NCBI GenBank assembly: GCA_963841455.1
Contig: CAWJCU010000007.1
Location: 356,970 to 420,969, forward strand
Reading direction: 5' to 3'
Source: JAWVFM01 sp963841455
GTDB lineage: Bacteria; Actinomycetota; Thermoleophilia; Solirubrobacterales; 70-9
Length of the DNA: 64,000 nt
In this document: positions 22,090 to 31,080 of the stretch, one piece after another
Position numbering within the stretch: position 1 is the first letter of the stretch
How the letters are laid out: each line of letters starts with the position of its first letter
The notes under the pieces: generated by a model
Seen by the model: only the letters and a program-made list of their open reading frames with translations
Database searches by the model: none
What the model was told of the DNA's origin: nothing
Translations under genes and position numbers: made by a program

Positions 22090-23379
22090 TCAGGCCCGCG
22101 TGAAGCGCCGCCCCGCGGTGGGCGAGGCGTCCTCGTCAAGCGGCGCACGGGCGCCGACCGGCTTCAGGAACGGCTCAGAGGTGACGTCGCGCCCGTCGGC
22201 TCGTGCGGCCTCGGCCTCGAGCTTGGCGATCCGCTCGGGGGTGAGCTCACCGGCGTTCTCCTCCTCGATTCGCGCGAGCCAGTCGGCCCCCTCGGCCGCC
22301 TTTCGCTCGTCGACCTCGATCTCGCCGCGGTCGAGGGAGCGGTCGATCTCCGCGAACAGCGCGTCGACGAGCTCCGCCTGCGGGACCTTTCGCAGCGGCT
22401 TGCCGTGAGCGAAGATCAGGCCCTCGTTCTTGGCCCCGGTGATCCCGAAGTCCGCGTGCGAGGCCTCACCGATGCCGTTGACGGCGCAGCCGAGCACCGC
22501 GACCTCGATCGGTTCCGCGTAGCGCTCGAGGCGTTCCTCGATCTCGGCGACGACCGTGTCCATGTCGAATTGCAGTCGCCCACAGGTCGGACAGGCGATC
22601 AGGACCGGGCCCCGCTCGCGGATCTGGAGCGCCTTCAGGATCTCCCAGGCGACCTTCACCTCCTCCTCGGCATGGAAGGTCGAGAGCGAGATCCGGATCG
22701 TGTCGCCGATCCCGTCGGCGAGGAGGGTGCCCAGGCCGACCGCCGACTTGAGCGAGCCCGACCACTTGGTGCCGGCCTCTGTGATGCCGAGGTGCAGTGG
22801 ATAGGGCACGCGTTCGGATAGGAGCCGGTTGGCCGCGATGGTGTTCGGCACGTTGGTCGACTTGATCGACACCTTGAAGTTCTCGAAGTCGAGCGACTCC
22901 ATGAGCTCGCAGAACTCGACCGCGGCGGTCACGAGCGCCTCGACCGGCTCGCTCCTCTCGAGCTCGTGCAGGTGCTTCGGCAGCGACCCCGAGTTCACGC
23001 CGATGCGCATGGGCACGCCGGCGGCAGTCGCACGCTCGGCGACCTCGGCGACCTTCTCGCGCCCGCCGATATTGCCGGGGTTGAGCCGGATGCAGTGCGC
23101 GCCGGCGTCGATCGCCTTCAGAGCAAGGGTGTGGTTGAAGTGGATATCCGCGATGACCGGAATCGGCGAGTCGCGAACGATCGTGCGCAGCGCCTCGACG
23201 TCCTTGTCCCGTGGCACGGCGACGCGGACGAGGTCGGCGCCGGTGTCGGCCACCTTGCGGATTTGCTCCATCGTCGCGTCGAGGTTCGCCGTCTCGGTCT
23301 TCGTCATCGTCTGGACCACGACCGGCGCGCCACCGCCGATCGGCACGTCCTTCACGAAGATCTGGCGCTTCGATGCCAC
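22090..23379 (-). CDS. ispG: 4-hydroxy-3-methylbut-2-en-1-yl diphosphate synthase
   Basis: A 429-residue enzyme of the MEP isoprenoid pathway, converting methylerythritol cyclodiphosphate to HMBPP with a 4Fe-4S cluster. The TIM-barrel part carries VQTMTKTETAN and IADIHFNHTLAL; the cluster cysteines are in LIACPTCGRLQFD and VLGCAVNGIGEA. The C-terminal tail beyond residue 390 is Asp/Glu/Ala-rich and not conserved. GTG start at 23379 with TATCCT 6 nt upstream. With dxr and uppS nearby it belongs to the isoprenoid and cell-envelope part of the window. Confidence 0.97.
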   Translation of the reverse strand: MASKRQIFVKDVPIGGGAPVVVQTMTKTETANLDATMEQIRKVADTGADLVRVAVPRDKDVEALRTIVRDSPIPVIADIHFNHTLALKAIDAGAHCIRLNPGNIGGREKVAEVAERATAAGVPMRIGVNSGSLPKHLHELERSEPVEALVTAAVEFCELMESLDFENFKVSIKSTNVPNTIAANRLLSERVPYPLHLGITEAGTKWSGSLKSAVGLGTLLADGIGDTIRISLSTFHAEEEVKVAWEILKALQIRERGPVLIACPTCGRLQFDMDTVVAEIEERLERYAEPIEVAVLGCAVNGIGEASHADFGITGAKNEGLIFAHGKPLRKVPQAELVDALFAEIDRSLDRGEIEVDERKAAEGADWLARIEEENAGELTPERIAKLEAEAARADGRDVTSEPFLKPVGARAPLDEDASPTAGRRFTRA

Positions 23380-23385
23380 GAAATG

Positions 23386-23391
23386 AGGATA
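23386..23391 (-). promoter_or_regulatory. -10 hexamer of a leaderless promoter
   Basis: On the minus strand this reads TATCCT, 6 nt before the ispG GTG at 23379. Confidence 0.6.
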
Positions 23392-23521
23392 GAGCGAAGG
23401 CCCGTTACGGCCGGAAATCCACGGTTAACGCCGTCCGAGCCCCGCGGCCCTGGGAATCACCTCGGGCGCCCAGCGCTCGCCCGCGTAAACGTCGAGAATC
23501 GCCTGAGACCGGCTCGCTGCC

Positions 23522-25042
23522 TCACAACCTGTCGAGCACCTCGGTCGCCGCCCGCTCGCCCGACCGCACGGCGCCGTCCATGTAGCCGTTCCAGTACGTG
23601 GACGTTTCGGTGCCGGCCCAATGGATCCGGCCGACGGGCTCGCGGAGCGCGGGGCCGTGCGCCGTGTAGGTGCCCGGCGCGGCGATGCCGACCGGGCAGC
23701 CGCGCGTCCAGGGGCTCGTGGACCAGTCCGTCTCGAAGTACTCGACCGGCTTCGCGGCCTTCGGGCCGAAGAAGTCGACGTAGTTGGCGAGCACGGCCCT
23801 GCGGCGCTTCGCGGCCGATTGCTTGCGGTGGGCCCTCGCGTTGTCGCCGCCGATGAAGCCGAAGACGATCCCGGGCTTCCCGCGCGGAGGGGAGTCGTCG
23901 AAGGTAGCGTTGACGGGGCCTCCGGTGGCGACGGCGGTGCCGTTGAGCCCATCGTCGCGCCAGAACGGCGTCTCGTAGACGGCGGCTGCCTTGATCAGGC
24001 TGCCCTGGTGCAGGCGGCGGTTCAGCTTCGCCCGCTGGGGCGGAAGCTTCGGCCCGTAGTCGATGTGTCCCGCGACCGCGGGCGGGATGGCGACGACCAC
24101 CTCCTTGGCGTCAACGACGACGCGATCGGAGGTGACGCGAACGCCGCCATGCTCCTGCTCGACCCGTCGCACCGGCGAGCCGAGCACGACGCGACGCCCG
24201 AGCGCCTTCACGATGAGGTCCAGCACCCGCTGCGTCCCGCCCACGAAGCGGTACATCTGCGCCCCGTCGCGCGTGTCGAAGTTCCGCTCGAACGTTCCCG
24301 GGTGGGTCTCGTCGCCGGACGCGGCGATGTAGAAGAGCGTGAAGAGGAGCGAGAGCTCGCGTGGCTCCGCGCCGAAGATCGGCCGCGTTGCGAGCGGGAC
24401 CAGGCCCGTGCGGAACTCGGGGTTGATCGAGTTCGCCGCGATCCATTCATCGAGCGTCTCGCCGTCCCATTCGGCGGCACTCGCCGCCTCCCATGGGGCG
24501 TCGATCGGGATGGTCGCGGCCATCTGGTCGAGCTGCGTCACGGCTTTGAGAAGGTCGGGGAGGATCGCCGGGTCCGGAGGCGCCGTGCCGGTCGGCCCCG
24601 TATCGCTGTAGGTGAGCCTCGTGGACCCGTTGATGTAGACGTTGTCGCCGTCGTCGAAGGTGGGGAACTTGCGGACGCCGAGCTCCTTCGCCAGCGCGAG
24701 CACGTGTTCCTGCGTTGGGCCGACGAAGGTCCCTCCGCCCTCGGAGATGACGCCTTTGCCGAGGCGGTGGTTGAACACCCGACCGCCGGCGCGGTCGCGC
24801 GCCTCAAGCACCACCACCGAGCGGCCCTTGCGGACCAGCTCGCGCGCCGCGGTGAGGCCGGCAAACCCGGCCCCGACGATCGCAACGTCGGCCGTGCGCC
24901 GGTGCTTGCGGTGGGCCAACGCGCCCGGGGCGCCCCCGAGGGCGAGCCCGGCGCCCGCGCCCAGGGCCGTGCCGACCAGGCGCCGGCGGGTGATGGTCGG
25001 ATCGGGGCTCAACGAGCCGAACAGGATCGCAAGCCATCGCAT
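23522..25042 (-). CDS. Tat-exported flavin amine oxidase
   Basis: A 506-residue FAD-dependent monoamine oxidase family protein. The N-terminus carries a Tat signal (TITRRRLVGTALGAGAGLAL near residues 17-36). The dinucleotide-binding motif follows: VAIVGAGFAGLTAAREL with LEARDRAGGRVFNH. The C-terminal FAD-contact region is IHWAGTETSTYWNGYMDGAV. It oxidises an amine or amino acid outside the membrane, producing H2O2 and ammonia. The ATG at 25042 puts the twin arginines at a normal distance; a GTG at 25111, just 3 bases after the fadD stop, is the alternative and would favour coupling to fadD. Confidence 0.85.
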   Translation of the reverse strand: MRWLAILFGSLSPDPTITRRRLVGTALGAGAGLALGGAPGALAHRKHRRTADVAIVGAGFAGLTAARELVRKGRSVVVLEARDRAGGRVFNHRLGKGVISEGGGTFVGPTQEHVLALAKELGVRKFPTFDDGDNVYINGSTRLTYSDTGPTGTAPPDPAILPDLLKAVTQLDQMAATIPIDAPWEAASAAEWDGETLDEWIAANSINPEFRTGLVPLATRPIFGAEPRELSLLFTLFYIAASGDETHPGTFERNFDTRDGAQMYRFVGGTQRVLDLIVKALGRRVVLGSPVRRVEQEHGGVRVTSDRVVVDAKEVVVAIPPAVAGHIDYGPKLPPQRAKLNRRLHQGSLIKAAAVYETPFWRDDGLNGTAVATGGPVNATFDDSPPRGKPGIVFGFIGGDNARAHRKQSAAKRRRAVLANYVDFFGPKAAKPVEYFETDWSTSPWTRGCPVGIAAPGTYTAHGPALREPVGRIHWAGTETSTYWNGYMDGAVRSGERAATEVLDRL

Positions 25043-25114
25043 CCGCCGCGCCGATTCTCGCGAGCAGGCGCGAAGCCGCGGCGCGGGCAGGGCGGCGGCC
25101 GAGAAGCTCACCGC

Positions 25115-26926
25115 CTAGGCGTACAGCGCCTCGATCTCCGCGTCGTACTTTTCGGCGATCGGCTTGCGCTTGAGCTTCATCGTGGGCGTCAGCTCGTCTC
25201 CGCCGGGAAGCCAGTCCGCCGGGAGCAGCTTGAACTTTTTGATCTGCTCCACTCGCGCCATCCGCTCGTTCGCGGCGTCGACACCCTCCTGGATCGCGGC
25301 GAGGACCCGATCGTCTTCGGCCAGCGCCGCCAGGTCGCCGCCGTCGATGCCGTTCTTCTTCGCCCAGCCCGGCGCGAAGTCCGGGTCGAGGGTGATGAGC
25401 GCGACGTTGTAGGGCCGACGGTCGCCGATGGCGACCGCCTGGCCGATCAGAGGGCTCGCCGTCTTCAGATGGGCCTCGATGTTGGCCGGCGACATGTTCT
25501 TTCCGGCCGCGTTGATGATGAGCTCCTTCTTTCGGTCGACGATCTTCAGGTAGCCGTCGTCGTCGAGCTCGCCGATGTCGCCCGTGGCCAGCCAGCCATC
25601 GTGGTCGATCGTCTCGGCCGTCTTGTCGGGCAGGTTCCGGTACCCGCTCATGTTGCCGGGGCCCCGCACGAGCACCTCCCCGTCCTCCGCCAGCTTGACC
25701 TCGTAGCCAGGGATCGGCGGCCCGACGGTGCCGAGCTTCACGCGGTCGGGCGGGTTGAGGGTGACGACGCCGCAGGTCTCGGACATCCCCCAGAGCTCGC
25801 CCACCGGGATGCCGATGGCGTGGAAGAACTCGAGCACTTCGAGGGGCGTGGGCGCAGCGCCAACGTTCACGGCGATCGCCTCGTCGAGGCCCAGGTGCGT
25901 GCGTAGCTGCGCGAACATCGCCTCGTCGGCCTTGGCCGCCGCCTCGGCAACCTCGGCGGGTACGGCCTCCCCTGCCTGCTCGAGACGAACCTTCTGGATC
26001 GCGGCCTCGAGGCCCTGCTCGACCGGACCGCGCTGCTCGTCGGGCAGGTTCGCGATCATGGTCTCCAGGCCGGCCTTCAGCTTCTCCCAGATCCGTGGGA
26101 CGGCGAAGAACCAGGTGGGACGCACCCGCGGGAGGACCTCGATGATCTTGCGCGGGTCGGGGCAGATGGTGACGGTGAGCCCCGCGCGAATCGGCAGGTA
26201 GTAGTGGGCGCCGCGCTCGGCGATGTGGGCCGTGGGCAGCCAGGAGATCACCTTCCCGCCGCGCTCGGGGAAGTCGACGATGCCGTCGACGTTGGCGCCG
26301 AGCGCCAGAAGGTTGTGATGCGTCAGCTGCACGCCCTTCGGCGGGCCGGTGGTGCCCGAGGTGTAGATGAGCGTGAGCAGGTCATCCGGGGCGATTTCGG
26401 CGGCAGTGGCCGAATAGTCGAAGTCGGGATCGGCTGCCTCGACCTCGGCGAGGGTCGTCGTCCCGCCCTCCCCGTCGACCACGATCACGTGCTCGAGCTG
26501 GGGCAGGTTCTCGCGCGCGGCGTCTAGGCGCTCGATAAACATCTCCTCGACGATGGCGATCGTGGCCCCGGAGTCGGAGATCTGGTACTCGATCTGCTCG
26601 ACGGACGCCGTCTGGTAGATCGAGAACGGCACCGCGCCCAGGGCCACCGCCGCCAGGTCGGCGGGGATGAATTCGGGCCGGTTGTTGAGCAGGATCGCCA
26701 CGGTGTCACCCTTGGAGACGCCGAGCTGGGAGAGCCCCCCGGCGATCGCCCGAACGCGGTCGCGAAGCTTCGACCATGTGATCGAGTACGAGTCGTCGAG
26801 GGCGCGGATCGCGATGTCGTCGGGGAGGCGGTCGACGGTCGCATCGAACGCGTCCACCGCGTTCCGTGCGGCCAGCGCGCCGCCAGGCCCGCCACTCACG
26901 TAGCGCTCGGCAGTCTTGAGCTCCAC
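25115..26926 (-). CDS. Long-chain acyl-CoA synthetase (AMP-forming)
   Basis: A 603-residue ANL-superfamily enzyme of the FadD15/FACL type, activating fatty acids to acyl-CoA through an acyl-AMP. Motifs in order: LIYTSGTTGPPKGVQLTHHNL (P-loop, near 195; core TSGTTGPPKG), GELWGMSETCGV (near 375), WLATGDIGELDDDGYLKIVDR, and the catalytic Lys region TPTMKLKRKPIAEKY at the end. It would feed acyl-CoA to the WS/DGAT acyltransferase and beta-oxidation enzymes seen elsewhere in the window. GTG start at 26926, 13 bases after the rseP stop. Confidence 0.93.
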   Translation of the reverse strand: MELKTAERYVSGGPGGALAARNAVDAFDATVDRLPDDIAIRALDDSYSITWSKLRDRVRAIAGGLSQLGVSKGDTVAILLNNRPEFIPADLAAVALGAVPFSIYQTASVEQIEYQISDSGATIAIVEEMFIERLDAARENLPQLEHVIVVDGEGGTTTLAEVEAADPDFDYSATAAEIAPDDLLTLIYTSGTTGPPKGVQLTHHNLLALGANVDGIVDFPERGGKVISWLPTAHIAERGAHYYLPIRAGLTVTICPDPRKIIEVLPRVRPTWFFAVPRIWEKLKAGLETMIANLPDEQRGPVEQGLEAAIQKVRLEQAGEAVPAEVAEAAAKADEAMFAQLRTHLGLDEAIAVNVGAAPTPLEVLEFFHAIGIPVGELWGMSETCGVVTLNPPDRVKLGTVGPPIPGYEVKLAEDGEVLVRGPGNMSGYRNLPDKTAETIDHDGWLATGDIGELDDDGYLKIVDRKKELIINAAGKNMSPANIEAHLKTASPLIGQAVAIGDRRPYNVALITLDPDFAPGWAKKNGIDGGDLAALAEDDRVLAAIQEGVDAANERMARVEQIKKFKLLPADWLPGGDELTPTMKLKRKPIAEKYDAEIEALYA

Positions 26927-26939
26927 CCTGGGGCGAAGC

Positions 26940-28007
26940 CTATCTCAGGTGGATCCCTGGCCCCGTGAGCTTGCCGATGTCGTTGCTGAGCCCGATCGCG
27001 AACAGCACGATCACCAAGAGGAAGCCGACCGCGCTTGCTCGCTCGATGATGCGGAACGGGACCGGCCTGCCGCGGATCTTCTCGACGATGCTCCAGAAGA
27101 TGTGACCGCCGTCCAGCGGAAGGAACGGGAACAGGTTCACGATCGCGAGCGAGAGGCTCACCACCGCGAGGAGGGTCAGCGCCGCACGCGCGCCGAAGCT
27201 CACGGCCTGCTGCGTGACGTCGGTGACGCCGACGACCCCCGACAGCTTCTTGCGCTGCTCGGGCTCGAAGATCCGAGCGAGCGCGGTCACCGTGCCGCTC
27301 GTAACGTGCCACATGGCGCCGGTGGCGGCATCGACGGCCTCTCCGGGCGAGGCGCCGGTGGTGGCGGTCGCGTAGTTGATGCCGAGGATGTTGCGGCGCA
27401 GGGTCGCGTCGTAGGCGGGACGGACGTCCACCGTGACGCGCTGGCCGTCGCGGATCACCGCGACCGCGGCCGGCGTGGCGGCGCGGCAGCCGTCGCGCGG
27501 CTTGCCCGCGCAGCGATGGCTCGCGATCTGGTGGCGGATCGCATTGAAGCCGCCCCCGACGCCGTCGACGGCGACGATCCGGTCGCCCGGCTGCAGAGTC
27601 CCCTGGGCGGGCGCCCCGGCATTGACGGACCCGACGTCGTGAGTGAGCGTCTGCGGCGTGAGGGCGAGGCCGAGGAAGATCACGAAGGCGACGAGCAGGT
27701 TCATCGCCGGGCCCGCCCCGATGACGACGATGCGCTTCCAGACAGGCTGGGCGTAGTAACCGCGGGAGGCCACCTCGGGCGGCAGCTCCTCCTCGGGGTT
27801 CATCCCGGTGATCTTCACGAAGCCGCCCAACGGGATCGCTCCGATCCCGTACTCCGTCTCGCCCCGCGTCCTGCTCACGACCTTGGGTGGGAAGAAGAGG
27901 AAGAAGCGCTCGACCCGCATGCCCGTCGCCTTCGCGGCGAGGAAGTGGCCGAGCTCGTGCAGGATCACGAGCAGCGCGAAGCCGGCAATGGCGATGGCCC
28001 AGCTCAT
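26940..28007 (-). CDS. rseP: Site-2 intramembrane zinc metalloprotease RseP
   Basis: A 355-residue M50 protease that cleaves membrane anti-sigma factors or signal peptides within the bilayer. The zinc motif is LVILHELGHFLAAKA (His-Glu-x2-His, residues about 16-24) and the third ligand region is LPLDGGHIFW (near 290). A single PDZ domain lies at about 125-215 (GTLQPGDRIVAVDG). Four membrane helices. The ATG directly follows the dxr stop (TAGATG), so dxr and rseP are co-transcribed. Confidence 0.93.
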   Translation of the reverse strand: MSWAIAIAGFALLVILHELGHFLAAKATGMRVERFFLFFPPKVVSRTRGETEYGIGAIPLGGFVKITGMNPEEELPPEVASRGYYAQPVWKRIVVIGAGPAMNLLVAFVIFLGLALTPQTLTHDVGSVNAGAPAQGTLQPGDRIVAVDGVGGGFNAIRHQIASHRCAGKPRDGCRAATPAAVAVIRDGQRVTVDVRPAYDATLRRNILGINYATATTGASPGEAVDAATGAMWHVTSGTVTALARIFEPEQRKKLSGVVGVTDVTQQAVSFGARAALTLLAVVSLSLAIVNLFPFLPLDGGHIFWSIVEKIRGRPVPFRIIERASAVGFLLVIVLFAIGLSNDIGKLTGPGIHLR

Positions 28008-29162
28008 CTACGCAACCCGGGCCCGGTTGCAGAGCTCACGCGCCCGATCGCGCGCCTCGGAGTCGGCAGCGAACAGGTCCTCGAAGTGCGAGGGCGCAGC
28101 GGCCGGCACCGCCGCAAGGGTCTCTCCGACGACCTCGGGGATGGCGCCGAACGGGATCGCGCCGTCGAGGAACGCGGCGACGGCCACCTCGTCGGCCGCG
28201 TTCAGCACGCACGGGGCGGTGCCACCGGCCTCGCCCGCCTCCCGCGCGAGGCGCAGGGACGGGAACGCGTCGGTGTCCGGCTTCTCGAAGGTGAGCTCGC
28301 CGACCGCCGCGAGGTCGAGCGTCGGAACCGGGACGTCCGGGCGCTCGGGGTGATGGAGGGCGTAGGAGATCGGCACCCTCATGTCGGGGTGGCCCAGGTG
28401 GGCCAGCGAGGCGCCGTCGGCGAGGTCGACGAGCCCGTGGACGATCGACTGGGGATGGACGACGACGTCGATGGCCCGGTAGTCGACCCCGAACAGGTGG
28501 TGGGCCTCGATCACCTCGAACCCTTTGTTCATGAGCGTCGCAGAGTCGATCGTGATCCTCCCCCCCATCGACCAGGTGGGGTGTGCCAGTGCGTCTTCCG
28601 GGGTCACGTCGTCGAAGCTGCTGCGCCCGCGAAACGGGCCGCCCGACGCAGTTAGCACCAGACGGTCGATCGACCCGGTCTCCGCTCCGGCAACGAGCTG
28701 ATAGAGCGCCGAGTGCTCGGAGTCGACCGGCAGGATGCGCGCGCCGGTGGCCTCGGCGAGCGCGGTGACGAGCTCGCCGCCGACGACGAGGCTTTCCTTG
28801 TTCGCGAGCGCGAGGTCGATGCCCTCCGTCAGCGTCACGATCGTCGGGCCGAGGCCGGCGGTGCCGACGATCGCGTTCAGCACGATGTCCGGCTCGCAGA
28901 CGGTGACGAGCTCGCGAACGCCCTCGGCGCCGCTGAGGACGCGGGCGGCGCCGTCGAGGACCCGCGCGGCCTCACGAGCGGCGTCGGAATCGCTCAGGGC
29001 GACCAGGCGAGTGTCGTGCTCGCGGGCCTGACCGGCCAGGCGGTCCCAGCTTCCGGCCGCCGAGAGGCCGGCCAGCTCGAGGGCCGGCGATGCGGCCACG
29101 ATCTCGAGCGCCTGCTCGCCGATCGAGCCCGTGGAGCCGAGGATCAGGACCCGCTTGGCCAT
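28008..29162 (-). CDS. dxr: 1-deoxy-D-xylulose 5-phosphate reductoisomerase
   Basis: A 384-residue NADPH enzyme making 2-C-methyl-D-erythritol 4-phosphate, second step of the MEP pathway. NADPH motif VLILGSTGSIGEQALEI at the start; NKESLVVGG, PVDSEHSALYQL and LTASGGPFRG mark the metal and substrate site; MNKGFEVIEAHHLFG lies near 215-230. Length is normal. A family B hairpin repeat sits 35 bases upstream. In the operon with rseP. Confidence 0.97.
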   Translation of the reverse strand: MAKRVLILGSTGSIGEQALEIVAASPALELAGLSAAGSWDRLAGQAREHDTRLVALSDSDAAREAARVLDGAARVLSGAEGVRELVTVCEPDIVLNAIVGTAGLGPTIVTLTEGIDLALANKESLVVGGELVTALAEATGARILPVDSEHSALYQLVAGAETGSIDRLVLTASGGPFRGRSSFDDVTPEDALAHPTWSMGGRITIDSATLMNKGFEVIEAHHLFGVDYRAIDVVVHPQSIVHGLVDLADGASLAHLGHPDMRVPISYALHHPERPDVPVPTLDLAAVGELTFEKPDTDAFPSLRLAREAGEAGGTAPCVLNAADEVAVAAFLDGAIPFGAIPEVVGETLAAVPAAAPSHFEDLFAADSEARDRARELCNRARVA

Positions 29163-29196
29163 CTCATGCAGATGAGATAGAGCCGAACCGGACGAC

Positions 29197-29236
29197 GCCG
29201 GCTTCGCCGGCCCACCGCTCGCTCCGCTCGCTGGGA
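29197..29236. repeat. Family B hairpin repeat, copy 1
   Basis: In dxr orientation: CCCAGCGAGCGGAGCGAGCG followed by GTGGG and the perfect hairpin GCCGGC-GAA-GCCGGC. A related copy lies at 61488-61531 in the opposite orientation relative to its downstream gene. It sits in the 134-base gap between divergent dxr and the endonuclease IV gene. Confidence 0.55.
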
Positions 29237-29296
29237 GGATTCGGCGATTTTCATGCCCGGGTGAGTGTAGGGCTGGGTGCCTAAGCTGCCTTAAGC

Positions 29297-30088
29297 GTGG
29301 CCACCAGGCGCAAGAAGCTCCCCGTCGGCGCCCACATCAGCGCCAAGGACCCCCTCGGGACGGCGGCCGAGCTCGGTGCTGAGATCGTGCAGATCTTTGT
29401 CACCAAGCCGCAGGGGTGGGAAAAGCCGAAGCCGCGGCCCGACGCCGCCGAGCTCCGCGACTCGCCGGTCGGCATCTACGTCCACGCCTCCTACCTGATC
29501 AACGTCTGCTCGCCCAAGAACAACATCCGCTACGGCTCGCGCAAGATCCTCCAGCAGACGTGTGACGCCGCCGCCGACATCGGCTCCGCCGGAGTCATCG
29601 TGCACGCGGGGCACGCGGAGGACGGCATCGACGACGCCGTCGGACGCTGGCCCCGCACGCTCGAGATGCTCGAGACCGAGGTTCCCGTTTTGATCGAGAA
29701 CACAGCCGGCGGGGACAACGCCGTCGCCCGTCGCTTCGACGCCCTGGCGAAGCTCTGGAGCGCGATCGAGGGCGGGTCCTTCGACGCCCCGCTCGGGTTC
29801 TGCTTCGACACCTGCCACGCGCACGCGGCGGGCGAGCCGCTCGGCGACGCGGTGGAGCGAGTGCTCGCGATCGTTGGCGAGATCGACCTCCTGCACGTGA
29901 ACGACTCACGTGATCCTCCGGGCACCGGCGCTGACCGGCACGCCAACATTGGCGACGGCCAGATCGCGCCTGAGGACCTCGAGTCGATGATCCGGGGCGC
30001 CCAGGCGCCGGCGATCGTCGAGACGCCCCGCGACCCGGAGGCGCTCAGGGCCGATATGGCGTTCGTGCGGCGGGCGCTCAGTTCGTGA
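29297..30088 (+). CDS. nfo: Endonuclease IV-family AP endonuclease
   Basis: A 263-residue TIM-barrel enzyme that cuts DNA at abasic sites. Metal ligands of the trinuclear zinc site are visible: VGAHISAKDPLG (His near 9), VIVHAGHA (His near 98), VLIENTAGG (Glu near 135), GFCFDTCHAHAAG (Asp, His near 170), LLHVNDS and RHANIGDGQI (His near 216), and AIVETPRD (Glu). Shorter than the 285-residue E. coli enzyme but complete in ligands. GTG start at 29297. The 3' end overlaps the convergent cdsA stop by 11 bases. Confidence 0.92.
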   Translation: MATRRKKLPVGAHISAKDPLGTAAELGAEIVQIFVTKPQGWEKPKPRPDAAELRDSPVGIYVHASYLINVCSPKNNIRYGSRKILQQTCDAAADIGSAGVIVHAGHAEDGIDDAVGRWPRTLEMLETEVPVLIENTAGGDNAVARRFDALAKLWSAIEGGSFDAPLGFCFDTCHAHAAGEPLGDAVERVLAIVGEIDLLHVNDSRDPPGTGADRHANIGDGQIAPEDLESMIRGAQAPAIVETPRDPEALRADMAFVRRALSS

Positions 30089-31061
30089 GCGCCTGCGCCA
30101 GGTAGTACCCGACGACGATCGTGAACAGAAGGGCGTCGATGCGGTCGAGCAGCCCGCCGTGCGGGCCGAAGATCCGCCCGGTGTCCTTGACGCCGAGGTC
30201 CCGCTTCACCATCGACTCGAAGAGATCGCCGACGGGCGCCATCAGTGCCACGCAGAAGCCGATGATCAGCGCATCCGCCCCCGAGAGCCAGTCCTGGTAG
30301 AGGCCGGCGAACCAGAACGCCATCGTGCCGCCTGCGACCCCGATCACGAGGCCCTCCACGGTCTTGTTCGGCGAGAGCTGCGGCGCGAGCGGATGCCGGC
30401 CGAACAGGCGGCCGCCGAAGTAGGCGAAGGTGTCGGTGAGGATGGTCCCCACCAGTACGTCGATGAGCAGTGCGCCGCCGTGGAGCGGCAGATCGCGCAG
30501 CAGCACGGCGTGCGCGAACGGCACCGCGATCCACGCGATCCCGAGGACCGTGAAGGCGATGGAGGCGCTGATCCCTTCGCGGTCGCGGCGCGCGGCCGAG
30601 ACGATGAACATCAGCGGAAAAGCCGCGGCGAAGGCGTAGGTCATCTGGTACTGGCCGCCGTAGTAGGCGGCCACGATCAGGCCGATGCCGACCGCGAACG
30701 CGACGAGGCGGAAGGGATGGACATCGCTCGTCATCCGAAAGAGCTCCGCCATGCCGATGCACGCAAGCGCTCCCATCGCAATGGCGAAGACGATGCCGCC
30801 GAGCGCAACGACCGCGACGACGAAGACGATCCAGGGGATCGCCCAAAGCACGCGGGCGATGGTCTCCGAGCCGGGGCCGCGGCGCTGCCTCGGCTCCGCG
30901 GGCCGCTCGTCACGCCGCCCGCGGCGCGGCCGGGACCGCCGGCGCCCGCGGCGCGGCTCGCGCGGACGCGGCGGCGGGCGCTCGGGCCGGAGCGGCGCGA
31001 AGTCGATGTCGAGGTCCTCGTCCCCGCGTTCCCGGGAGCCGCCCCGCGGCGGGAAGTCCAT
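30078..31061 (-). CDS. cdsA: Phosphatidate cytidylyltransferase
   Basis: A 327-residue membrane enzyme forming CDP-diacylglycerol from phosphatidate and CTP. The C-terminal signature is present (ESMVKRDLGVKDTGRIFGPHG), and DTFAYFGGRLFGRHPLAPQLSPNKTVEG (core SPNKTVEG) precedes it. About eight helices. The first 75 residues are Arg/Pro-rich (RRGRRRSRPRRGRRDERPAE) and unusual for the family; the same region is coding by frame. TAGGTT lies 6 nt before the ATG, so the gene has its own promoter besides possible read-through from uppS. Confidence 0.93.
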   Translation of the reverse strand: MDFPPRGGSRERGDEDLDIDFAPLRPERPPPRPREPRRGRRRSRPRRGRRDERPAEPRQRRGPGSETIARVLWAIPWIVFVVAVVALGGIVFAIAMGALACIGMAELFRMTSDVHPFRLVAFAVGIGLIVAAYYGGQYQMTYAFAAAFPLMFIVSAARRDREGISASIAFTVLGIAWIAVPFAHAVLLRDLPLHGGALLIDVLVGTILTDTFAYFGGRLFGRHPLAPQLSPNKTVEGLVIGVAGGTMAFWFAGLYQDWLSGADALIIGFCVALMAPVGDLFESMVKRDLGVKDTGRIFGPHGGLLDRIDALLFTIVVGYYLAQALTN

Positions 31062-31067
31062 TACTTG

Positions 31068-31073
31068 AACCTA
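31068..31073 (-). promoter_or_regulatory. -10 hexamer of a leaderless promoter
   Basis: On the minus strand this reads TAGGTT, 6 nt before the cdsA ATG at 31061. Confidence 0.55.
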
Positions 31074-31080
31074 CCCACCG

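Noticed and set aside
23425..23520. Protein-like stretch AILDVYAGERWAPEV after the amine oxidase stop, in another frame
   Set aside because: Only about 30 codons without a start; the amine oxidase already ends at a normal family C-terminus (TEVLDRL).
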